From the NCBI RefSeq assembly GCF_004348895.1, contig NZ_RRZK01000036.1, positions 180,861 through 244,860 of the forward strand: a DNA stretch of 64,000 bases, read 5' to 3'. Below the pieces are notes generated by a model that had not been told where the DNA came from, did not search any database, and saw only the letters and a program-made list of their open reading frames with translations. The position numbers and the translations under genes were made by a program. Position 1 is the stretch's first letter; each line of letters starts with the position of its first letter. The stretch comes from Pseudomonas vancouverensis (GTDB lineage: Bacteria; Pseudomonadota; Gammaproteobacteria; Pseudomonadales; Pseudomonadaceae). Below, one piece after another: positions 17,513 through 26,722 of this stretch.

Positions 17513-19084
17513 TCAGATCTTGTTGAACAGACCCAGTTGGGAAATCTTGCTGAACGCCAGTTGTGCCGCTTGCAGCATGGTCTGCTGCAGGGTCAGGCGC
17601 GTCATGACCTCCGCCGGGTCCGAATCACGAATGGCCGACTGGCTGGTGGTGTTCGCCTGGCTCAGGCTCTCGTTGGTCGCCGACTGGTTGTCCAGTGCCT
17701 GACCGCGAGCACCGATCGAGGTGATGGCCGTGCCGATCTGGTTGGCAGCACTGTCGATGTTACCCAGACCCGATTCCATGGCGCCGAGGAAATTCTGCTT
17801 GGCCACCGCGCTGCCGTCGCTCGGTGCATTGAGTGCGGTAATCATCTGGCCCAGGGTGTCGAGCACGTTCTGGGTCTGATGGTTGTTGGAGTTGATCACG
17901 AACTGGTCGCCAGACGCCGGCGTACCACCGCCCAGGGCAAAGGTCACGCCTGCCGCTGTGGCATTGCCACCGCTCACGGTACCCGACGACACCGGTTTGC
18001 TGTCGGCGGTGATCGGTGCCGCGTACAGGTCGAAGTCAGTCGCGCTGGTGAACTTGAGGATCGCCCCGCCCGACGGGAATGCGTTGGTGTACGCGGTCTG
18101 GTTGGTCACGCTGGAGCCGGTGATCACCGCAGTCGAGGTATTGCCCGGGCTGCGCGAAGCATTGAAGCTGTCCGGGGTAGACGCCAGGGTGAAGCTGTGG
18201 CCGGCGATGACGGCGTCCGGGTTGGTGTCGGTGGATTTGAGGTTGATGTTCAACTTCAGGTCGACGCCACGGAAGCTGACGGTCTGGTTGGCGCCGTTGG
18301 CGTTGCTGATGACACCGTTCTGGCTGGCTTCGGCCGTCACATCGTTACCCAGCGCGTCGGTGATCTTCAGCTGGGTGCTGCTCAGGAAGCTGACGGTGTA
18401 AGGCTGGCCGCCGGAGAACTTGGCGTTGTAGGTGGAGCTCGTGCCGACGGTGCCGTTGGACAGCACCACGCGACCGTCATCCACCGCCGGAGCGGTCATG
18501 GTGGTCTGGGTGCGGCTGGTGTTGATGGTCTGCTGGAACGCATCCCAACCGGTGGTATTGGTCGCCACGTTCATGCCATCGCCAATGCCCAGGTTGATCT
18601 GGGTCTGGTCACCGTTGTAGGTGTAGGTGCCGTCGGCATTCTGCGAGTAAGGCGCGGTGTCGGTTTTCGAACCGGAGAACAGGTAGTTGCCGTTCGAATC
18701 CTTGGAATTCATCAGGCCCAGCACCTGTTGCTGGATCTGCCCCAGCTCCGAGGCATAGGCCTTGCGATCGGCGTCGGTGGCCGTGCCGTTGCTGGCCGCC
18801 AGGGCGAGTTCCTTGGCGCGCTGCAAGGCGGTACCGATGGAAGTCAGCGTGGTTTCCTGCAGGCTCAAGGCACTCTTGGTGCTGTCGATGTTGGTGCCGT
18901 ACTGGTCCAGCGCGGCGCTTTGCTGACCCAAGGCAAGCAGGCGACCGGCACCGATCGGATCGTCGGCGGCGGTGTTGATGCGCGTCAGGCTGCTGGCTTC
19001 GGCACTGGTCGCGATGGCCTTGTTGAAGTTGCGCTGATAACTGGCAGCGGTCATCTCGTAATACTGGGCGGTGGAAATGCGCAT
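17513..19084 (-). CDS. flgL: flagellar hook-filament junction protein FlgL (HAP3)
   Basis: Joins the FlgK ring at the hook tip to the flagellin filament. 523 aa, longer than the enterobacterial protein because of an extended, Ser/Thr/Gly-rich central region (about 180-420). The flagellin-like N-terminal helix MRISTAQYYEMTAASYQRNF and C-terminal helix (MTRLTLQQTMLQAAQLAFSK ending ISQLGLFNKI) are the conserved coiled-coil termini that form the D0/D1 core. It lies 14 nt after flgK and is the last structural gene of the operon; a GC-rich hairpin without a T-run follows at about 17487-17506. Confidence 0.95.
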   Translation of the reverse strand: MRISTAQYYEMTAASYQRNFNKAIATSAEASSLTRINTAADDPIGAGRLLALGQQSAALDQYGTNIDSTKSALSLQETTLTSIGTALQRAKELALAASNGTATDADRKAYASELGQIQQQVLGLMNSKDSNGNYLFSGSKTDTAPYSQNADGTYTYNGDQTQINLGIGDGMNVATNTTGWDAFQQTINTSRTQTTMTAPAVDDGRVVLSNGTVGTSSTYNAKFSGGQPYTVSFLSSTQLKITDALGNDVTAEASQNGVISNANGANQTVSFRGVDLKLNINLKSTDTNPDAVIAGHSFTLASTPDSFNASRSPGNTSTAVITGSSVTNQTAYTNAFPSGGAILKFTSATDFDLYAAPITADSKPVSSGTVSGGNATAAGVTFALGGGTPASGDQFVINSNNHQTQNVLDTLGQMITALNAPSDGSAVAKQNFLGAMESGLGNIDSAANQIGTAITSIGARGQALDNQSATNESLSQANTTSQSAIRDSDPAEVMTRLTLQQTMLQAAQLAFSKISQLGLFNKI

Positions 19085-19097
19085 GAATTACGACTCC

Positions 19098-21143
19098 TTA
19101 AAGGCTGTTGATCAGCGTGCTGAAGATTTCCTGCGCCGCTTTGATGATCTGCGACGAAGCGGTGTAGTACTGCTGGTACTTGACCAGGTTGCCGGTTTCT
19201 TCATCCAGGTCGACCCCGGAGTTGGAATCCCGCGCGCCCTTGGCGTTGGCCAGGATCGCCGAAGTGGCATCACTGTCGGACTTGCCCTGGGCGGCCTTGG
19301 CACCGACGTTGGTCACCAGCTTGCCGTAGGCGTCGGTCAGGCTGATGCCGCCGCTGCCTGAACCTGTGTCCACGGTCTGTTTGGTTTGCAGACCGACCAG
19401 CGCCTGCGCGTTGCGGTTGTCCGAAGACGCCGCACCGGTCATGTTGATGGTGAAGCTTTCACCGCTGGTGGGGTTGCCACCGACCGTGGTCTGCACGGTG
19501 AAGGTCTTCTGCACGTTCGGCGTCACGGTGGTGTCCATGATCGGCGCCCCCGTGGAGTCGACCATGCCGACTTTCAGATTCAGGGTGTTGCTCTGGCCCG
19601 GAACGATGGTGCCGCTGCCCAGCGGATTGCCTTTGGCATCGACCAGGTTGTAGCTCTGGCTGCCACCGCTGGCCGCACCGAACACCACCTTGACCGGCGT
19701 CGAGTACTTCAGCGCGGTCTGCATTTCCGCTTGCGACGCCGGGTTGTAGATATCGATGGTGCTGGTCAGCGTCGGCTGGGTGTAGGTACCGGTGTTGTTG
19801 GCACTGGTCACGCCGGTCAACGGTGCGGCGGCGGCAATTTTCTTCGGATCGAACAGCACGACCTGGATACTCGCGGCAGCGCCACGGGTCGGCGTGACCT
19901 TGAACGAATCACCCGCGGCAACCGCGCCGCCGTTGAGGTTCAGGCTGAAGCCGTCGATCACCGGCGCTGGGGTCGTGGTGGTGCTGAACGAGCCCATGTC
20001 GGTGCCGTCCGAACGCTTGACCGTGTAGTCAGTGGCACTGGTGAAGGTCACCTGATAATCGCTGGTGGTCAGTTGGCCGGTGTTCTTGATGGTGACATCG
20101 AGGTTGCCCGAACCTGCGCTGTTGCCGGCCTGGGCAATGCTGCGCTGACTGATCAGCGCGGCACTGTTGATGTTGTTGAAGATCGCCGCGCCGAAGTCAC
20201 CGTTCTTGTCGATGCCTTGCGCCTGCTGGCTGTTCATCTGGTCGGCGACCACCAGCGCAACACGGCCCAGCTCATTGAGCGACGGGTCAAGTACTTCCTT
20301 GCGGTAGGTGAGCAGACCACCGATCGAGCCGCCGCTGACTACCTGAGTGATGTCGATGGTGCTGGTGCCGCGATTCAGTTGCAGCGCCATGCGCGACGGA
20401 TCGTCCGCGCTCGGGACGGTTTCCAGGGTATTGGTGGTGTTGCCAACCACCAGTGGCTGACCGCTGCCGACGTACACGTCGTAGCTGGTGCCGCGCTCAA
20501 CCACCTGCGCACCGACCAGTTGCGACAACTGGCGCACGGCCTCGTTGCGACTGTCGAGCAGGTCGTTCGGCTGGCTGTTGCCAGTGGAAAGTTCGGAAAT
20601 CTTCTGGTTCAGCGTGGCGATGGTGCTCGACAGCTTGTTCACCTGGGACGCCATGTCCGACAGGTTGCCATTGAGCGTGTTGTTCTGGTCGGTCAACTGC
20701 TTGGAAATCGAGTTGAAACGGCTGGCCAGGGCCTGCGCGCCGGTCAGCACCGACTGACGCGAAGTGTCGTCGGTGGCCGAGGTCGCCACGCCTTGCATCG
20801 AGGTGAAGAACTTCTGCAGCACGCCGGTCAAGCCGGTGTTGGTGTCCGACAGCGTGGCATCGAGCGGCGTGGCCTGGGCGTTGTAGGCGGACGACTCGCT
20901 GTCGAGGGAGGTCGCTGTGCGCAACTGGGCATCAAGATAGGAGTTATAGACGCGGCGCACATCGGCCAGCGTGGTGCCGGTGCCGATGAACACGTTACCG
21001 TACTGAACCGAGCCTTTGGTGCTCTGCACGTTTTGCTGACGCGAGTACCCGGCAGTGTCGACGTTGGCGATGTTGTTGCCCGTGGTCACCAATGCGTTCT
21101 GACCAGCACTGAGCCCCGACATCCCGATATTGAGCAAACTCAT
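19098..21143 (-). CDS. flgK: flagellar hook-associated protein FlgK (HAP1)
   Basis: 681 aa. First ring of the hook-filament junction, exported through the flagellar type III apparatus. The N-terminus MSLLNIGMSGLSAGQNALVT with NNIANVDTAGYSRQ is the rod/hook family signature, and the C-terminus (SGVDLDEETGNLVKYQQYYTASSQIIKAAQEIFSTLINSL) is the matching D0 helix. The central 330-600 region is low in charge and rich in Thr/Ser/Gly, the exposed variable domains. Positioned between flgJ and flgL with 23-nt and 13-nt gaps. Confidence 0.96.
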   Translation of the reverse strand: MSLLNIGMSGLSAGQNALVTTGNNIANVDTAGYSRQQNVQSTKGSVQYGNVFIGTGTTLADVRRVYNSYLDAQLRTATSLDSESSAYNAQATPLDATLSDTNTGLTGVLQKFFTSMQGVATSATDDTSRQSVLTGAQALASRFNSISKQLTDQNNTLNGNLSDMASQVNKLSSTIATLNQKISELSTGNSQPNDLLDSRNEAVRQLSQLVGAQVVERGTSYDVYVGSGQPLVVGNTTNTLETVPSADDPSRMALQLNRGTSTIDITQVVSGGSIGGLLTYRKEVLDPSLNELGRVALVVADQMNSQQAQGIDKNGDFGAAIFNNINSAALISQRSIAQAGNSAGSGNLDVTIKNTGQLTTSDYQVTFTSATDYTVKRSDGTDMGSFSTTTTPAPVIDGFSLNLNGGAVAAGDSFKVTPTRGAAASIQVVLFDPKKIAAAAPLTGVTSANNTGTYTQPTLTSTIDIYNPASQAEMQTALKYSTPVKVVFGAASGGSQSYNLVDAKGNPLGSGTIVPGQSNTLNLKVGMVDSTGAPIMDTTVTPNVQKTFTVQTTVGGNPTSGESFTINMTGAASSDNRNAQALVGLQTKQTVDTGSGSGGISLTDAYGKLVTNVGAKAAQGKSDSDATSAILANAKGARDSNSGVDLDEETGNLVKYQQYYTASSQIIKAAQEIFSTLINSL

Positions 21144-21166
21144 GATTCAGACCTTATACCTTGTGT

Positions 21167-22462
21167 CTATAAAGGCGTGGTTGAAACGCCCGCCGCAGCG
21201 TAGTTCTGGTAACTGTTCATCTGCTTGGCTATCTGCGAAATCTTGCTTGCGTAGTCTGGGTCGGTCGCGTAACCGGCCTTTTGCAACTCGCGTACAAACT
21301 GTTCTGGGTTATCGGCCGACTTCACGACATCTTGATAGCGATTATTGGTCTGCAGCAAAGTCACAAGGTCATGGAAACTGTCCTTGTAGGAGTCGTAGGA
21401 ACGGAACTGCGCCGTCTCCTTGACCATCTGCCCGTTCCTGAATTCGCTGGTGATCGCCCGTGCCGAATTGCCCTGCCAACTGTCCCCGGCCTTGATGCCG
21501 AACAGGTTGTGACTGCTGGTGCCGTCTTGCTGGCGCATGACCGATTTGCCCCAACCGGTTTCCAGCGCCGCCTGGGCCACCAGGTAACGCGGATCGACGC
21601 CGATGCGCGCCGCGGCTTCCTTGGCCATCGGCAGCATGGTGTTGACGAAATCATCGGCGGAGCTGAAGGCTTTCTTCGCCGGCGCCAGCGGAATCTGCGC
21701 CATGGCACGGCCGTAAATCTGCATGCCGGCAGTGGAAGGCTGTTGCGCGGTCGGCAACCAGTCACCGTTGTACAGCGGCCCGGCACCGGTGGTGGTGGCC
21801 GTGGCGCGTTCGGGCAACAGGATTTTGCTGGCGGTTGTCGCCGGGGCAGTCGCCGAAGGCACCAGACCGGCGAGCAAGCGATCCGCGAGTTTCGGCGGCA
21901 GCGCCAGACGCCGCTGGTTGATCAGCGCCATGTCATTGCGATGGGAACCTTCGCCCGCCTCTTGCGGCGTGTGGATGGAACGCGAAGCCCACAACGGGCG
22001 CTGGCCGTTGACCCGCGACAGCGGGCCATTGAGCCCGACCGTACCGGCGGCAACCGGGGTTTGCACCGCCGCTTTCGCCGCTTCCTGCTTGGCCAGCGAC
22101 GCAGCCGCCGCCTCGCCTGGGGCCATTGGCTTGTTCTTCGACATCTGGCGCATCAACACGTCGGCCAGACCAATGCCGCCGCCCTCGCGGGACATGGATA
22201 CGGCCAACTGCTGGTCGTACATTTCCTGGTACTGCTTGGCAGCCGGGGTATTGAGCGGATTGTCCTGGCCCAACGCTTCGGTGGCCGAGCGCATGGACTT
22301 GAGCATTTCACCGAGGAACAACGACTCGAACTCCTGCGCCACCTTGCGCATGTTGCCGTCGCTGTTCTTGTCACCGACCTTGAGCTGGTTCAGTCGATTG
22401 AGGTCCGAATAGGACCCCGAATCGCTACTGCTGACCAGACCGCTCTTGCGCATATCCACCAT
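21167..22462 (-). CDS. flgJ: flagellar rod assembly protein / peptidoglycan hydrolase FlgJ
   Basis: 431 aa, two domains. The N-terminal rod-capping domain (about 25-110) contains VAQEFESLFLGEMLKSMRSA and YQEMYDQQLAVSMS. A Pro/Ala/Thr linker (about 125-250) is followed by a C-terminal glucosaminidase domain (about 270-420) with YLVAQAALETGWGKSVM, where Glu is the likely catalytic residue, and NLFGIKAG. It opens the peptidoglycan layer for the growing rod. ATG 22462 is used; an ATG three codons later is an equally plausible start. Confidence 0.94.
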   Translation of the reverse strand: MVDMRKSGLVSSSDSGSYSDLNRLNQLKVGDKNSDGNMRKVAQEFESLFLGEMLKSMRSATEALGQDNPLNTPAAKQYQEMYDQQLAVSMSREGGGIGLADVLMRQMSKNKPMAPGEAAAASLAKQEAAKAAVQTPVAAGTVGLNGPLSRVNGQRPLWASRSIHTPQEAGEGSHRNDMALINQRRLALPPKLADRLLAGLVPSATAPATTASKILLPERATATTTGAGPLYNGDWLPTAQQPSTAGMQIYGRAMAQIPLAPAKKAFSSADDFVNTMLPMAKEAAARIGVDPRYLVAQAALETGWGKSVMRQQDGTSSHNLFGIKAGDSWQGNSARAITSEFRNGQMVKETAQFRSYDSYKDSFHDLVTLLQTNNRYQDVVKSADNPEQFVRELQKAGYATDPDYASKISQIAKQMNSYQNYAAAGVSTTPL

Positions 22463-22470
22463 GGTCGGCC

Positions 22471-23577
22471 TCAGATCACGATCAGGTCGGCTTGCAACGC
22501 GCCGGCCTGTTTCAGCGCTTCGAGGATCGCCATCAAGTCACCCGGCGCCGCGCCGACCTGGTTCACCGCACGGACGATTTCGTCGAGGGTGGTACCCGGG
22601 CCGAACTTGAACATCGGCTTGGCTTCCTGCTGGGCGTTGACTTTCGAACGCGGCACGACCGCGGTCTGTCCGTTGGACAGCGGGCCGGGCTGACTGACGA
22701 TCGGGTCTTCGGTGATGGTCACGGTCAGGCTGCCGTGGGTTACGGCGGCTGGCGAAACTTTTACGTTCTGCCCGATCACGATGGTGCCGGTACGGGAGTT
22801 GATGATGACTTTCGCCACCGCCTGGCCCGGATCGATTTCGAGGTTTTCCAGAATCGACAGGTAGTCGACCCGCTGGCTTGGATCGAGTGGCGCGGTGACG
22901 CGAATCGAGCCGCCGTCGATGGCCTGGGCCACGCCAGGGCCGAGCATGTCGTTGATCTTGTCGACGATACGCTTGGCCGTGGTGAAGTCGGAACGGTTGA
23001 GGTTCAGTGTCAGGCTGTTGCCCTGGTTGAAACCGCTCGGTACCGCGCGCTCCACCGACGCACCGCCCGGAATACGACCGGCCGACGGAACGTTGACGGT
23101 GATCTTCGAGCCGTCGCGACCTTCGGCATCGAAGCCGCCCACGACCAGGTTACCCTGGGCCACGGCGTAGACGTTGCCGTCGATACCCTTGAGCGGAGTC
23201 AGCAGCAAGGTGCCGCCGCGCAGGCTCTTGGAGTTACCGATAGAGGAAACCGTGATGTCGACCTGTTGCCCCGGCTTGGCGAACGCCGGCAGATCGGCAC
23301 TGATCGACACCGCTGCGACGTTCTTCAACTGCACGTTGCCCGAGCCGGGCGGCACCTTGATGCCGAACTGCGAGAGCATGTTGTTGAAGGTCTGCAGGGT
23401 GAACGGGGTTTGCGTCGTCTGGTCGCCGGTGCCGTTAAGCCCGACCACCAGGCCGTAACCGATCAACTGGTTGGAACGCACGCCGGAAATGCTGGCGATA
23501 TCCTTCAGGCGCTCGGCTTGAGCGTTGAACGCCGCGGACAGCATCAGCGCGGCAACCATGAGACTTCTGAAATTCAA
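22471..23577 (-). CDS. flgI: flagellar P-ring protein FlgI
   Basis: Forms the P-ring bushing in the peptidoglycan layer. A Sec signal peptide (LMVAALMLSAAFNAQA, cleavage about residue 21) precedes the mature start ERLKDIASISGVRSNQLIGYG, a family hallmark. I prefer TTG at 23577 (368 aa): AGGTGG lies 5 nt upstream, overlapping the flgH stop, and the length matches other Pseudomonas FlgI. GTG at 23586, abutting the flgH stop codon, is the alternative (371 aa) but has no good ribosome-binding site. The gene is coupled to flgH either way. Confidence 0.94.
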   Translation of the reverse strand: MNFRSLMVAALMLSAAFNAQAERLKDIASISGVRSNQLIGYGLVVGLNGTGDQTTQTPFTLQTFNNMLSQFGIKVPPGSGNVQLKNVAAVSISADLPAFAKPGQQVDITVSSIGNSKSLRGGTLLLTPLKGIDGNVYAVAQGNLVVGGFDAEGRDGSKITVNVPSAGRIPGGASVERAVPSGFNQGNSLTLNLNRSDFTTAKRIVDKINDMLGPGVAQAIDGGSIRVTAPLDPSQRVDYLSILENLEIDPGQAVAKVIINSRTGTIVIGQNVKVSPAAVTHGSLTVTITEDPIVSQPGPLSNGQTAVVPRSKVNAQQEAKPMFKFGPGTTLDEIVRAVNQVGAAPGDLMAILEALKQAGALQADLIVI

Positions 23578-23586
23578 CGTAGCCAC

Positions 23587-24282
23587 CTAGAAAGGGAACA
23601 GCGGGCTGAGGAAGAAACGGTCGAACCAGCCTGGCTGACTCGCATCGGCAAACGAACCGGTGCCCGAGTAGGTGATGCGTGCGTCGGCGACACGGGTCGA
23701 GGACACGGTGTTGTCGGTGGCGATGTCATCGGCACGTACAAGACCGGCAATGCGCACCAGCTCGTCGCCGGTGTTGAGGGTCATCCACTTCTCGCCGCGT
23801 ACGGCGATGATGCCGTTGGGCAAGACATCGGCAACCGTTACCGTGATCGAGCCGGTCAGAGTGTTGCCCTGGGCTGCCTTGCTGTCGCCCTTGGTCGCGC
23901 GATCGCCTTCATAGCTGGCGTTGATGCTCAGGTCGCCACTGCCAAACGGGTTGTTGGTGTTGGGCGTGGAGCCGAACAGCGAGGTCAGGCCGATGCCGGT
24001 CTTGCTGTTCTTGTCGATCTGCGAGTTGGCGTTCTTACTGGCCTGGGTCTTCTCGTTCAGGGTGATGGTGATGATGTCACCAACCCGGTACGCCTTGCGG
24101 TCGCTGTAGAGGTTCTGTTCAAAACCGGCCTGGTAGATCGAGCCGTTGTTCGCTGCAGCCGGCAATGGCGTGCGCGGCAACACCGGGGCGTAGTAAGGGT
24201 CATTGGGCTTGGGCGTCGGCGCGACGCAGCCCGCGAGCGCGGTGATCCCACTCAGTGCCAGAACAGATACATAGCGATTCAT
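23587..24282 (-). CDS. flgH: flagellar L-ring lipoprotein FlgH
   Basis: 231-aa outer-membrane lipoprotein that makes the L-ring. The signal sequence MNRYVSVLALSGITALAGC ends in a lipobox with acylated Cys19. Family signatures include YRVGDIITITLNEKTQASKNA and the C-terminal DARITYSGTGSFADASQPGWFDRFFLSPLFPF. It is 51 nt after flgG and directly abuts flgI. Confidence 0.96.
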   Translation of the reverse strand: MNRYVSVLALSGITALAGCVAPTPKPNDPYYAPVLPRTPLPAAANNGSIYQAGFEQNLYSDRKAYRVGDIITITLNEKTQASKNANSQIDKNSKTGIGLTSLFGSTPNTNNPFGSGDLSINASYEGDRATKGDSKAAQGNTLTGSITVTVADVLPNGIIAVRGEKWMTLNTGDELVRIAGLVRADDIATDNTVSSTRVADARITYSGTGSFADASQPGWFDRFFLSPLFPF

Positions 24283-24333
24283 GACCCTACCTCACGGTGT
24301 TGCAGGCGGCTTCATGCCGCCTCATAGACTTGA

Positions 24334-25119
24334 TTACAGATTCTGCGTTACGAACGAGAGCATCTGGTCGGCGGTGGAGATCACCTTGGAGTTCATCTCG
24401 TAGGCACGCTGGGTGGTGATCATGTTGACCATCTCCTCAACGGTGCTGACGTTGGACGTTTCCAGGGTGTTCTGCAGCATCGAGCCGAAGCCATTCAGAC
24501 CCGGTGTGCCAACCTGCGGTGCACCGCTGGCAGCGGTTTCCAGGAACAGGTTGTTGCCCACGGCCTGCAAGCCGGCCGGGTTGATGAAGTCGGCGGTCTG
24601 CAAGTTGCCGATCACCTGGGCGGCCGGGTTGCCGGCGATGGTGATGGACACGGTGCCGTCGCGGCCGACCGTGAAGGTCTGCGCGTCGTTCGGAATGACG
24701 ATGGCCGGTTCCAGGGCGAAGCCGCTGGCGTTGACGATCTGGCCGTTGGAATCGAGGTGGAAGGTACCGTCACGGGTGTAGGACGTGGTGCCATCCGGTT
24801 GCAGGATCTGGAAGAAACCACGGCCGTCGATGGCCATGTCCAGAGGCTGCTCGGTGGTTTGCAGACTACCGGCGGTGAAGTTTTTCTGGGTGCCAACGAT
24901 GCGCACACCAGTACCCAATTGCAGACCCGACGGCAGTTCGCTGTCCTGGGTCGACTGGGCGCCTGGCTGACGCTTGATCTGGTAGAGCAGATCCTGGAAC
25001 TCGGCGCGGTCACGTTTGAAACCCGTGGTCGATACGTTCGCCAGGTTGTTGGAAATGGTGGTCAGGTTGGTGTCCTGGGCGGACAGACCGGTTTTGGCAA
25101 CCCATAGAGCCGGAAGCAT
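24334..25119 (-). CDS. flgG: flagellar distal rod protein FlgG
   Basis: 261 aa, standard length. The N-terminal LWVAKTGLSAQDTNLTTISN with NLANVSTTGFKRDRAEFQDLLYQ is the FlgG rod signature, and the C-terminus (SNVSTVEEMVNMITTQRAYEMNSKVISTADQMLSFV) forms the paired coiled coil. Located between flgF (45-nt gap) and flgH, within the seven-gene operon. Confidence 0.97.
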   Translation of the reverse strand: MLPALWVAKTGLSAQDTNLTTISNNLANVSTTGFKRDRAEFQDLLYQIKRQPGAQSTQDSELPSGLQLGTGVRIVGTQKNFTAGSLQTTEQPLDMAIDGRGFFQILQPDGTTSYTRDGTFHLDSNGQIVNASGFALEPAIVIPNDAQTFTVGRDGTVSITIAGNPAAQVIGNLQTADFINPAGLQAVGNNLFLETAASGAPQVGTPGLNGFGSMLQNTLETSNVSTVEEMVNMITTQRAYEMNSKVISTADQMLSFVTQNL

Positions 25120-25164
25120 TCGATTCTCCTCGTGCGCCTGTTTTACGGCGCGACGTTCTGATAA

Positions 25165-25905
25165 TTAGCTGATCTGCAAGACCCGAGCCATGGCCTGGTC
25201 ATCGTCTTTGGCGGTGTTCATCATCTTGATGTGCAGCTCGAACTGCTTGGACAAAGCCAACACCGAAGTCATTTCCTCCACGGCATTGACGTTGCTCGAC
25301 TCAAGGAAACCGGACACCAGCTTGACGTCGGCATCGGCGGGTGCCGGCTGACCATCCTTGGTGTGGATCGAACCGTCCAGGCCTTTGGTCATGTTCTTGA
25401 TGTCCGGATTGACCAGCTTGATGCGGTCGACTTCGGCCATCACACGCGGGCCTTCGCCCATCGCACGGATGCTGATGGTGCCGTCCTCGCCCACTTCGAT
25501 CTGTTGCTCGGGCGGCACGGCAATCGGCCCGCCATTGCCCATGACCGGCATGCCGTTGCCGGCGCGCAACACGCCCAAGGCGTCGACATTCAGGCTGCCG
25601 GTGCGCACGTAGCTTTCGCCACCGTCGGGGTTCTGCACCGCGATCCAGCCATTGCCTTGCACGGCAACGTCGAGGTCGCGACCGGTCTGTACCAGCGAGC
25701 CAGGGGAGAAGTCGGTGGCCGGGCGTTCGGACATGGCAAACGCCCGCGCCGGAAAGCTGTCACCGAACACCGGCATCGAACGGGCCTGCTCCAGGTCTTT
25801 CTGGAAGCCGTTGGTGGAGATGTTCGCGAGGTTGTTGGCATGAGCCTTCTGCGCCAGTGCATTCTGGCTGGCGCCGGTCATTGCCACATAAAGGTACTTG
25901 TCCAC
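25165..25905 (-). CDS. flgF: flagellar proximal rod protein FlgF
   Basis: 246 aa. Rod protein sharing the hook/rod family ends: MDKYLYVAMTGASQNALAQK with NNLANISTNGFQKD at the start, and SSNVNAVEEMTSVLALSKQFELHIKMM at the end. Start is GTG at 25905, with AGAGGAAAG 3-9 nt upstream. First gene of flgFGHIJKL, downstream of a candidate sigma-54 promoter. Confidence 0.96.
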   Translation of the reverse strand: MDKYLYVAMTGASQNALAQKAHANNLANISTNGFQKDLEQARSMPVFGDSFPARAFAMSERPATDFSPGSLVQTGRDLDVAVQGNGWIAVQNPDGGESYVRTGSLNVDALGVLRAGNGMPVMGNGGPIAVPPEQQIEVGEDGTISIRAMGEGPRVMAEVDRIKLVNPDIKNMTKGLDGSIHTKDGQPAPADADVKLVSGFLESSNVNAVEEMTSVLALSKQFELHIKMMNTAKDDDQAMARVLQIS

Positions 25906-25961
25906 GATCTTTCCTCTGCCTGCCGGACGTTTGCCGTCCGCTGCTGTACTGCGCAGGCTGT

Positions 25962-25977
25962 AGCAAATTGCAGACCA
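25962..25977 (-). promoter_or_regulatory. candidate sigma-54 promoter for flgFGHIJKL
   Basis: The minus strand reads TGGTCTGCAATTTGCT: GG and GC exactly 10 nt apart, with a perfect TTGCT -12 element and TGG at -24. It lies 57 nt before the flgF GTG. In P. aeruginosa this operon depends on RpoN and FleR, which supports the call. A small hairpin (CGGACG/CGTCCG, 25924-25940) lies in the predicted leader. Confidence 0.6.
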
Positions 25978-26116
25978 ACTTGCTTGCAGAGAGGTGAAGC
26001 CCTTTAAACACGGGACTTGGGGACAATCAGGCGGGGATGGGCAATTGTGTCAAAGTCGAAAAACCGGCGCGTTCATGCCGCTCGGCGGCAACCGTGCAAA
26101 CGACAGGCCCGTTCGG

Positions 26117-26713
26117 CTACCAGCCTTTGACGCCGCTCATGTCCGGCAGCTTGTGGGCAATGCCCTTGTGGCAGTCGATACAGGTCGCCTGCCCGCTGGC
26201 CAGCGAAGTGGAGTGCATGCTGGCGGCGCGCTTGCTCTGGCGAGTGAAATCCATGAACTCGAAGTTGTGACAGTTGCGGCACTCCCGCGAGTCATTGGCC
26301 TTGAGCCGCGACCATTCGTGCTCGGCCAGTTCGCGGCGCATATCGAGGAACTTGTCACGAGTATCGATGGTACCGAAGACCTTGCCCCAGACCTCTTTGG
26401 ACGCCTGCATCTTGCGGGCGATCTTGTGCGTCCACTCATGGGGGACGTGACAATCCGGACAGGTTGCGCGCACACCGGAGCGATTGGTGTAGTGGATGGT
26501 GTCCTGCAACTCGACGTAAACGTTGTCACGCATCTCATGACAGGAGATGCAGAACTTCTCGGTATTGGTCGCTTCCAGCGCAGTATTGAAACCACCCCAG
26601 AAAATCACCCCGGCAATGAACCCGCCCAGGGTCAGGAAGCCCAGGCTGTAATGCACACTGGGCCGGCGCAGCACACCCCAGTAATCCTTGAGCAGAGCAA
26701 GCACGGATTTCAT
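26117..26713 (-). CDS. napC: tetraheme quinol dehydrogenase NapC
   Basis: 198-aa NapC/NirT-family cytochrome c that passes electrons from membrane quinol to periplasmic NapAB. One N-terminal membrane helix (SLGFLTLGGFIAGVIFWGGF, about 23-42) anchors it. Four CXXCH heme motifs are present: CISCH, CPDCH, CRNCH, CIDCH. Last gene of napEDABC, 9 nt after napB. Confidence 0.96.
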   Translation of the reverse strand: MKSVLALLKDYWGVLRRPSVHYSLGFLTLGGFIAGVIFWGGFNTALEATNTEKFCISCHEMRDNVYVELQDTIHYTNRSGVRATCPDCHVPHEWTHKIARKMQASKEVWGKVFGTIDTRDKFLDMRRELAEHEWSRLKANDSRECRNCHNFEFMDFTRQSKRAASMHSTSLASGQATCIDCHKGIAHKLPDMSGVKGW

Positions 26714-26722
26714 GGCCTCTCC

